This document shows, piece by piece, positions 58,821-64,000 of a stretch of DNA of 64,000 nucleotides. Origin of the DNA: Streptomyces xanthochromogenes (GTDB taxonomy: Bacteria; Actinomycetota; Actinomycetes; Streptomycetales; Streptomycetaceae). Position numbers and translations under genes: made by a program. Each line of letters begins with the position of its first letter. The stretch's first letter is position 1. The notes below the pieces were generated by a model. The model had not been told where the DNA came from. It did not search any database and saw nothing but the letters and a program-made list of their open reading frames with translations. The stretch covers positions 248,001 to 312,000 of the forward strand of contig NZ_BMUZ01000010.1 in NCBI RefSeq assembly GCF_014650455.1, written 5' to 3'.

Positions 58821-60034
58821 CGGGGCACCTGCGCGGTCAGCCGGAACAGCCCGTCGCCCGCCGGGCCCGCCTCCAGGGTGCCGCCGAGCGCCGAGAGCCG
58901 CTCGCGCAGGCCCGCGAGCCCGGAGCCCGGGGTGGTGTTCGGCCGCTCCGGTACGCCGTCGTTCTCGACGACCAGGGTCGCGGTGTGCTCGGCGACCGCG
59001 AGGCGGATCGCCACGCTGCGGGCGTCCCCGTGCCGCAGCACATTGGTGGTGGCCTCGCGCACCACCCAGCCGAGCGCCGACTGCGCCTCGACGGTCAGGC
59101 CCTCGGCCGGCCCGCTGTACGCACAGCCGATCCCGGCCGCCTCCAGGACCCCTCGGGCACCCTCGATCTCGACGCCGAGGTCCGCCTCGCGATAGCCGCG
59201 CACCACTTCCCGTACCTCCTTCTGCGATTCCTGGGCGATGCGCTGCACCTCCACCATCTGTGCCACCGCCTCCGGCCGGCCGCGCTGGGCGAGCTGGACG
59301 GCGAGTTCCGCCTTGAGCGCGATGACCGCGAGATTGCGGCCGAGCACGTCGTGCATGTCCCGCCCGAAGCGCAGCCGCTCCTCGGCGACGGCGAGGCGGG
59401 CCTCGGTCTCGCGGGCCCGGTCCGACTCCCACATCACCGCGAGCGTCCAAGCCCCGCAGCGTGCCATGAGCAGGATGTAGATGCCGGACAGGGCGACCAC
59501 GAGCGCCAGGTAGACCAGCCGCTCGCCGCGCACCCCGAACGCCGCGAAGACGGCCGCGGTCGCCAGGCCGAGCAGCGCGAACCGGCGCAGGAACGTCCAG
59601 GGCTTGAGGAGCGTGCTGTACGTCATCCCGAACGGCATCACGATGTAGAGCACGACCATCACGAGTTCGGCCTCCTTGAGGCCGTGCGCCGCGTAGAGGC
59701 CACCGAGCAGGACGAGCGAGAGCAGACAGAGCGCGAGCGACACCAGGACCGGGCGGCGCGGCATGGGGCCGCGCCCCAGGTACTGGTCGAGCGCGCCGCG
59801 GTGGGCCCGGATGCCCTGGTGGGCCTGGGCCGCGCCCGCGGCGAGCGTGGCGAGGGCGAGGGCGAGCGGCAGCCGTGCGTGCGGCAGTTCCAGGAGCACG
59901 AACGGCACTTCCCAGCTGAGGTAGAAGAACCACGTCGTGCACAGCCAGATCAGCCGGCTCTGCTTCTCCACCTTCTCGACCCTGCTGAGGTCCCCCCAGT
60001 GGCGTTGGTACCAGCCACGTATTCCGCCGACCAC
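58817..60034 (-). CDS. Sensor histidine kinase, DesK/NarX (HisKA_3) type
   Basis: A 405-residue kinase with about six membrane helices in the first 195 residues and little extracellular sequence, so it probably senses membrane state or the transporter itself. The dimerisation helix holds RDMHDVLGRNLAVIALKAEL (phospho-acceptor H228), and a HATPase domain with TTNVLRHG and GSGLAGLRERL follows. GTG 60034 has GAGGGGG upstream and lies 17 bases after the permease stop. The frame stays open upstream but without coding bias. Confidence 0.9.
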   Translation of the reverse strand: MVGGIRGWYQRHWGDLSRVEKVEKQSRLIWLCTTWFFYLSWEVPFVLLELPHARLPLALALATLAAGAAQAHQGIRAHRGALDQYLGRGPMPRRPVLVSLALCLLSLVLLGGLYAAHGLKEAELVMVVLYIVMPFGMTYSTLLKPWTFLRRFALLGLATAAVFAAFGVRGERLVYLALVVALSGIYILLMARCGAWTLAVMWESDRARETEARLAVAEERLRFGRDMHDVLGRNLAVIALKAELAVQLAQRGRPEAVAQMVEVQRIAQESQKEVREVVRGYREADLGVEIEGARGVLEAAGIGCAYSGPAEGLTVEAQSALGWVVREATTNVLRHGDARSVAIRLAVAEHTATLVVENDGVPERPNTTPGSGLAGLRERLSALGGTLEAGPAGDGLFRLTAQVPR

Positions 60035-60051
60035 GCCGTCGCCCCCTCGTC

Positions 60052-60870
60052 TCAGCGCCGCGGCTCCCAGCGGAAGCGCTTGCGCACGACCACTACCGCG
60101 ATGAGCGTCCAGACAACCACGACGAGCAGCTCCCGCAGTACGTCCCCCACCCCGGCGCCGCCCGTCCAGCCGCTCCTGATCAGCTGGATCACCGGGGTCA
60201 GCGGCAGCATGTCGCACACCGCGGCCACCTTGTCGGGAAGGAGGTCGGTGGGCACGATCAGGCCCGACGCGGCGGTGGAGACCAACATCAGCGGCATGAC
60301 CGCGATCTGGGCGGCCTCGGCGGTCCTGGTGAGGGCGGCGGTCGCCGCGGCGAGCGCACCCGTCATGGCCATGCCGAGCAGGAGGCCGACGACCGCGAGC
60401 CACCACGCCCCGGGCAGCGGCACGTGCAGCCACGCCGAGCAGCCCACCACGAGCAGCGCGGACTGCGCGAGGGCGATGAGCACCGCGGGCAGTGCCGCCC
60501 CCGCCAGGATCTCCCGGTCGTGCAGCTCGCCGGTGCGCAGCCGCTTCAGGACGAGCTCTTCCCGGCGTACGACGTAGATGCCGACCAGCGGCGAGTACAG
60601 GGCGAACAGCAGGGCGAAGCCGAGCGAGCCGGGCAGCAGCACGGTTCCGGCGTTCAGCCCCTGCTTGCCCAGGTCGACGCTGTTGACCGTCCCGTACATG
60701 GAGACGGTGAGCGTGGCCGGCAGCAGCAGCACGGTGAACAGCGTGGACTTGTTGCGGCCGAGCAGGGTGAGTTCGGCGCGGGCGAGCGCCGACATGCGGT
60801 CGGCCGAGCTCTTCAGGGCCCGCGCGGGCTCCAGTACCGGGCTCCGCGCCGCGTCCAGGGTGGTGCTCAT
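60052..60870 (-). CDS. ABC-2 type exporter permease
   Basis: A 272-residue membrane protein with six predicted helices in the ABC-2 pattern, including a first loop RNKSTLFTVLLLPATLTVSM and the late AVCDMLPLTPVIQLIRSGWT amphipathic region typical of drug and lipid exporters. ATG 60870 overlaps the ATPase stop (ATGA). It works with the ATPase upstream; two permease copies per complex are expected. Confidence 0.92.
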   Translation of the reverse strand: MSTTLDAARSPVLEPARALKSSADRMSALARAELTLLGRNKSTLFTVLLLPATLTVSMYGTVNSVDLGKQGLNAGTVLLPGSLGFALLFALYSPLVGIYVVRREELVLKRLRTGELHDREILAGAALPAVLIALAQSALLVVGCSAWLHVPLPGAWWLAVVGLLLGMAMTGALAAATAALTRTAEAAQIAVMPLMLVSTAASGLIVPTDLLPDKVAAVCDMLPLTPVIQLIRSGWTGGAGVGDVLRELLVVVVWTLIAVVVVRKRFRWEPRR

Positions 60871-61820
60871 CGGACGGCCTCCCTTTCCGCGTTGTCGCCG
60901 CGCCGGTCCTGCGCGATCTTCAGGAACGCCTCTTCGAGGGAGGCCGAGCGCACATCGAGCCCCCGCAGCTCGACCCCGCTGTCCCGGGCCCACAACAGCA
61001 GCCCGGTGGCGGCGAGTTGGAGCTCCTTGGTCTTCAGCCGCACGGTGCGCCCCGCCCTCTCGTGGCTGGTGATGCCGAGCCGGTCGAGCGGCGGCAGGTC
61101 GCCCAGGTGGTAGCCGTCGGGCAGCTCGAAGGAGATGTGCGAGGGCTGCGCCGCGACGACCTCGTCGACCCGGCCGCTCGCCGCGATGCGCCCCTCGTGC
61201 AGGATCGCGAGCCGCTCGGCGAGCGCTTCGGCCTCCTCCAGGTAGTGGGTGGTGAGCAGCACGGTGGTGCCGCCGTCGCGCAGCGCGCGCACCAACTCCC
61301 AGGTCTCGCGCCGCCCTTCGGCGTCCAGGCCCGTCGTCGGCTCGTCGAGGAAGAGCACCTCGGGCCGGGCGAGCAGCGCGAGCGCCAGGTCGAGCCGGCG
61401 CTTCTCGCCGCCGGAGAGCTGCTTGACCCGTACCTGGGAGCGCCGGGCCAGGTCGACGAGTTCGAGCGCCTCCGCCACCGGCCGGGCGCCGCTGGTGCAG
61501 CCCGCCCACATGCGTACCGTCTCGGCGACGGTCAGCTCGGCGGGGAAGCCGCCCTCCTGGAGCATCACCCCGGTCCGGTGGCGCACCGCGCCGCGTTCGG
61601 TGTACGGGTCGTGCCCGAGCACCCGGACGCTGCCGCCACTGGGCGGGGCGAGTCCTTCGAGGAGTTCGACGGTGGAGGTCTTCCCCGCCCCGTTGGTGCC
61701 GAGCAGCGCGAAGAGTTCGCCGCGTGCCACGGAGAAGGAGATTCCGGAAACGGCCTCGAAGCCCCCGGCGTAGGTGCGCCGCAGCTCCTCGACCTCGATC
61801 ACGTTCGCTGTGCCTGCCAT
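60867..61820 (-). CDS. ABC exporter ATP-binding protein (DrrA type)
   Basis: A 317-residue ATPase: Walker A GTNGAGKTS, Q loop MLQEGG, signature LSGGEKRRLDLALALL, Walker B VLFLDEPTTGLD and H loop TTHYLEEAE. A C-terminal extension of about 90 residues (SHISFELPDGYHLGDLPPLD onward) is the DrrA-like regulatory domain found in antibiotic self-resistance exporters. ATG 61820 begins the four-gene operon (ATPase, permease, kinase, regulator), each gene touching the next. Confidence 0.94.
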   Translation of the reverse strand: MAGTANVIEVEELRRTYAGGFEAVSGISFSVARGELFALLGTNGAGKTSTVELLEGLAPPSGGSVRVLGHDPYTERGAVRHRTGVMLQEGGFPAELTVAETVRMWAGCTSGARPVAEALELVDLARRSQVRVKQLSGGEKRRLDLALALLARPEVLFLDEPTTGLDAEGRRETWELVRALRDGGTTVLLTTHYLEEAEALAERLAILHEGRIAASGRVDEVVAAQPSHISFELPDGYHLGDLPPLDRLGITSHERAGRTVRLKTKELQLAATGLLLWARDSGVELRGLDVRSASLEEAFLKIAQDRRGDNAEREAVR

Positions 61821-61878
61821 GCCTCAAGCGTTCCGCCGCCGGGGCCGCCGGGGCAGTGCGCGCTGTCATCGCCGCACA

Positions 61879-61890
61879 TGACAAATGTCA
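61879..61890. promoter_or_regulatory. Palindrome in front of the ABC/two-component operon
   Basis: TGACAAATGTCA is a perfect dyad apart from its centre, 59 bases before the ATPase start, and a further TGTCA half site lies 10 bases closer to the gene. LuxR-type regulators of exporter operons often bind such sites. Confidence 0.5.
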
Positions 61891-61953
61891 GGAGCGGAAC
61901 GGCACTTGGCCGGGTAGGGACCGACCGGGCACGCGCGCGGCCGGACATACGAC

Positions 61954-61984
61954 CAAGGCCCCGGTTCGATGAACCGGGGCCTTG
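61954..61984 (-). terminator. Terminator downstream of the second tRNA-Gly(GCC)
   Basis: A perfect 14-bp stem (61954-61967 with 61971-61984) with loop GAT, 11 bases beyond the tRNA 3' end. Confidence 0.88.
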
Positions 61985-61994
61985 ATCTTTCCTG

Positions 61995-62067
61995 AGCGGA
62001 CGACGAGATTCGAACTCGCGACCCTCACCTTGGCAAGGTGATGCTCTACCAACTGAGCCACGTCCGC
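61995..62067 (-). tRNA. tRNA-Gly(GCC), second copy, CCA not encoded
   Basis: Acceptor GCGGACG/CGTCCGC, anticodon stem TCACC/GGTGA with loop TTGCCAA, T arm GCGAG-TTCGAAT-CTCGT and discriminator T. The 3' flank reads CAG rather than CCA, so the end must be added by nucleotidyltransferase. Body bases are close to the copy at 58111. Confidence 0.93.
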
Positions 62068-62145
62068 ATGCCTCCGACCAGCTCTCACTGGACGGCGCGA
62101 GCACTACCCTACCTGATCCACAACCGTGGCCGGCAGGCAATGCAG

Positions 62146-62217
62146 AGCGGGTGACAGGAATTGCACACTGCGCCTCCCCCCTGGAAGGGGGGTGTTCTAC
62201 TACTGAACTACACCCGC
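62146..62217 (-). tRNA. Atypical tRNA-Gly(UCC)
   Basis: A 72-base tRNA: acceptor GCGGGTG/CACCCGC, D stem GTTC/GAAC, anticodon stem CCCCC/GGGGG with loop CTTCCAG (anticodon UCC) and discriminator T. CCA is not encoded. The D loop is AGTAGTA, so the invariant GG pair at 18-19 reads AG. The T arm is irregular, with loop TGCAATT in place of TTCRANY. Both changes hit the D-loop/T-loop contact. The overall order matches glycine tRNA, and the gene lies 78 bases upstream of a normal tRNA-Gly, in the same direction. Confidence 0.85.
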
Positions 62218-62340
62218 ACGCTCCGGTGGACTTGGCTTTTCGGCCTTGCCCCTCGGCGTGCTCCAGACTCTAGCTGATCAGCAGGGGGGGTTTGCAACTC
62301 CGGTGCCCGGGGCGGCCGCAGGACCACCCCGGACCGGAGG

Positions 62341-62658
62341 TCAGCTCGCCTGGGCGAAGGCCTCGTAGACCTTCTTGGGGATCCGGCCGCGGGCCGGCAC
62401 GTCCATCTTGTTGGAGCGTGCCCAGGCGCGGACGGCCGCCGGGTCGGGCGCGACGGAGGTGTGCCGGTAGGTCTTCCCGGACTTCGCGTGCTTGCGGCCC
62501 GCCGTCACGTAAGGCGCGAGCGCCTTGCGCAGTTTCTTTGCATTGGCGGGATTGAGGTCGATCTCGTAGACCTTTCCGTCCAGGCCGAACGTGACCGTTT
62601 CCGCCGCTTCTCCGCCGTCGATGTCATCGGAGAGTGTGACCACTACGCGCTGAGCCAC
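62341..62658 (-). CDS. lsrL: Lsr2-like nucleoid-associated protein
   Basis: A 105-residue H-NS-like silencer of AT-rich DNA. The N-terminal dimerisation part starts MAQRVVVTLSDDIDGGEAAE and the C-terminal DNA-binding part has AVRAWARSNKMDVPARGRIP, with the RGR AT-hook-like motif. Streptomyces carry two such genes; this one, near purSQL, corresponds by position to the paralogue called LsrL rather than Lsr2 itself. The upstream 250 bases are unusually AT-rich, a probable self-target. Confidence 0.85.
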   Translation of the reverse strand: MAQRVVVTLSDDIDGGEAAETVTFGLDGKVYEIDLNPANAKKLRKALAPYVTAGRKHAKSGKTYRHTSVAPDPAAVRAWARSNKMDVPARGRIPKKVYEAFAQAS

Positions 62659-62979
62659 GGATATCGGTTCCTTCCTACGGTCTCGCCACTCCCGCGTTCC
62701 TGACGTGCGGCGATACCGGCCTTCCGGCTGTTATGGAGCAATGTTGTTTTGGCTGGGATTCCTTTGTACAGCGGCACCCATTGCAATGTGAAGCCCAGCC
62801 AATTGCATCAGCGTGTCTCAACGCAATGACTTCGGCGACTTTTTCTCGGGATTTTTCCCACGTGTTGTCGCGGCCGAAACCGGAACGTGATCAGGCCTCG
62901 ACTATATCTACCCGCGTAGATTTTTTGGCCGGGTACTGTGGTGGAACCGCCTTCGCACCACACCACACCGGGAGTGCCA
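62659..62979. promoter_or_regulatory. AT-rich divergent promoter region lsrL/purS
   Basis: About 320 bases between divergent genes, with clusters such as GTTGTTTTGG, CAATTGCATC and ACTATATCTA that are rare elsewhere in the window. ATCTAC-CCGC-GTAGAT followed by TTTTTT (62906-62927) is either an intrinsic terminator for a leader or an operator. A TACTGT -10-like box at 62934 is followed by the purS start 46 bases on. Confidence 0.5.
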
Positions 62980-63234
62980 GTGGCACGCGTCGTAGTCGAC
63001 GTCATGCTCAAGCCGGAAATCCTCGACCCGCAGGGACAGGCGGTGCAGCGCGCACTGCCCCGTCTCGGCTTCGAGGGGATCGGCGACGTACGTCAGGGAA
63101 AGCGTTTCGAGCTCGAGGTCGAGGGGCCGGTCGACGAGGCCGCCCTCGCCCGCATCCACGAGATGGCCGAGACCTTCCTCGCCAACACCGTCATCGAAGA
63201 CTTCACCGTCAAGGTCGAGGAGCAGTCCAAGTGA
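62980..63234 (+). CDS. purS: FGAM synthase subunit PurS
   Basis: An 84-residue protein starting VARVVVDVMLKPEILDPQGQ and including GIGDVRQGKRFELE, the PurS signature. It bridges PurL and PurQ in the three-part phosphoribosylformylglycinamidine synthase. GTG 62980 has GGAG nine bases ahead. Its stop overlaps the purQ start (GTGA). Confidence 0.95.
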   Translation: MARVVVDVMLKPEILDPQGQAVQRALPRLGFEGIGDVRQGKRFELEVEGPVDEAALARIHEMAETFLANTVIEDFTVKVEEQSK

Positions 63235-63911
63235 CTGCACGCATCGGCGTTGTCACCTTCCCCGGCACGCTGGACGACCGGGACAGTCTGCGGGCCGTGC
63301 GCATCGCCGGCGCCGAGCCGGTCCCGCTCTGGCACCGTGACAAGGACCTCAAGCAGGTCGACGCGGTCGTCCTGGCCGGCGGGTTCAGTTACGGCGACTA
63401 CCTGCGGGCCGGGGCCATCTCCCGGTTCTCGCCGGTGATGGAGACGGTCATCGAGCAGGCGAAGGCCGGCATGCCGGTCCTCGGTATCTGCAACGGCTTC
63501 CAGATCCTCACCGAGTCGCACCTGCTGCCGGGCGCCATGCTCCGCAACAACCACCTGCACTTCATCTGCCGCGAGCAGAAGCTGCGGGTGGAGAACGCGG
63601 AGACCGCCTGGACCGCCGACTACGAGGCCGGCCAGGAGATCCAGGTTCCGCTCAAGAACATGGACGGCCGCTACGTCGCCGACGAGCGCACGCTCGACGA
63701 GCTGGAGGCCGAGGGCCGGGTCGCCTTCCGCTACCTGGACCTGAACCCCAACGGCTCGCTCCGCGACATCGCCGGCATCACCAACGCCGCCGGAAACGTC
63801 GTCGGCCTGATGCCGCACCCCGAGCACGCCGTGGAGCCGCTGATCGGTACGGGGCGTACCGACGGCCTCGGATTCTTCACCTCGATCCTGAAGAAGCTGG
63901 TCAACGCATGA
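63231..63911 (+). CDS. purQ: FGAM synthase glutaminase subunit PurQ
   Basis: A 226-residue class I glutamine amidotransferase that releases ammonia for FGAM formation. The nucleophile cysteine is in VLGICNGFQILTE, the late histidine and glutamate in GLMPHPEHAVEP, and GGFSYGDYLRAGAI is the family signature. GTG 63231 overlaps the purS stop and the stop overlaps the purL ATG, so all three subunits are coupled. Confidence 0.96.
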   Translation: MTARIGVVTFPGTLDDRDSLRAVRIAGAEPVPLWHRDKDLKQVDAVVLAGGFSYGDYLRAGAISRFSPVMETVIEQAKAGMPVLGICNGFQILTESHLLPGAMLRNNHLHFICREQKLRVENAETAWTADYEAGQEIQVPLKNMDGRYVADERTLDELEAEGRVAFRYLDLNPNGSLRDIAGITNAAGNVVGLMPHPEHAVEPLIGTGRTDGLGFFTSILKKLVNA

Positions 63912-64000
63912 GCCTCGACACCGTCAAGCACGCCGCCGAGACCCCGGACGTCGAGCAGCCCTGGAAGGAGCTCGGCCTCAAGGAGGACGAGTACGCGCGC
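63908..64000 (+). CDS. purL: FGAM synthase large subunit PurL (N-terminus only)
   Basis: Starts at ATG 63908 inside the purQ stop (ATGA). The visible 31 codons read MSLDTVKHAAETPDVEQPWK ... LKEDEYAR, the usual N-terminus of actinobacterial PurL before its ATP-binding domains. The gene continues past the right edge. Confidence 0.9.
   Translation, partial: MSLDTVKHAAETPDVEQPWKELGLKEDEYAR

Overview
The window is high-GC chromosomal DNA of a Streptomyces. The signs are third-position G/C almost everywhere, many GTG starts, a geosmin synthase, an Lsr2-type nucleoid protein, a paired set of SigF/SigB-family sigma factors, an actinobacterial 6C RNA, and the purSQL arrangement. From memory, and not checked here, the order sigma factors - tadA - upp - SRP RNA - dnaX - purD - purC - lsrL - purSQL matches the SCO4020-SCO4079 core region of S. 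coelicolor.

Layout. (1) 1-6956 is the right-hand part of an integrated pSAM2-like actinomycete conjugative element. Leftward-reading transfer genes (FtsK/TraB-like pump, SpdB-like membrane protein, small accessory proteins) sit behind a GntR-family repressor with three copies of a perfect palindrome in front of it. A YdcF-like protein and a NERD-domain protein ride as cargo. The element ends at the 3' half of a tRNA-Arg(ACG), which is still followed by what looks like the original tRNA terminator. Integrase, excisionase and rep must lie left of the window. (2) 7021-16193 holds a VOC protein, a DUF2797 protein, an amidohydrolase, and a four-gene run of response regulator, histidine kinase, GT2-GtrA glycosyltransferase and GT39 mannosyltransferase-like protein. 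(3) 16871-23757 holds two drug-efflux loci: a DHA2 exporter with a TetR repressor, and a DHA2 exporter fused to carboxypeptidase-regulatory-like domains, with a MarR repressor and a YceI protein. (4) 24001-37040 is core genome: sigN/sigF, 6C RNA, two GAF-ANTAR regulators, tRNA-Ser(CGA), tadA, upp, a LytR_C protein, a HerA-like ATPase and a HhH-GPD protein. (5) 37391-48705 is more variable: geosmin synthase, CDF transporter, secreted peptidase, GNAT, membrane protein, CheY-like protein with a TTA codon, and a giant cysteine-patterned secreted protein. (6) 49035-64000 is core again: tRNA-Ser(GGA), SRP RNA, dnaX, purD, a degenerate M48-like membrane protein, a DMFase-like protein, purC, two tRNA-Gly(GCC) genes, an ABC exporter operon with its own two-component system, a structurally atypical tRNA-Gly(UCC), lsrL, and purS-purQ-purL.

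Functional links. The purine genes purD, purC, purS, purQ and purL are spread over 12 kb, with the FGAM synthase subunits translationally coupled. The exporter loci carry their regulators next door with visible operator palindromes. TTA codons, whose translation needs the bldA tRNA in Streptomyces, occur in the element's DNA pump, the NERD cargo gene and the CheY-like gene.

The most interesting items are: the tRNA-Gly(UCC) at 62146-62217, whose D- and T-loops resemble the non-translational glycine tRNAs that feed cell-wall synthesis in staphylococci; the nested tRNA remnants at the element border; the exporter/YceI pair sharing an unusual domain; the protease-like membrane protein that has lost its metal site; and many short intergenic tandem arrays of 7-17 bp units.
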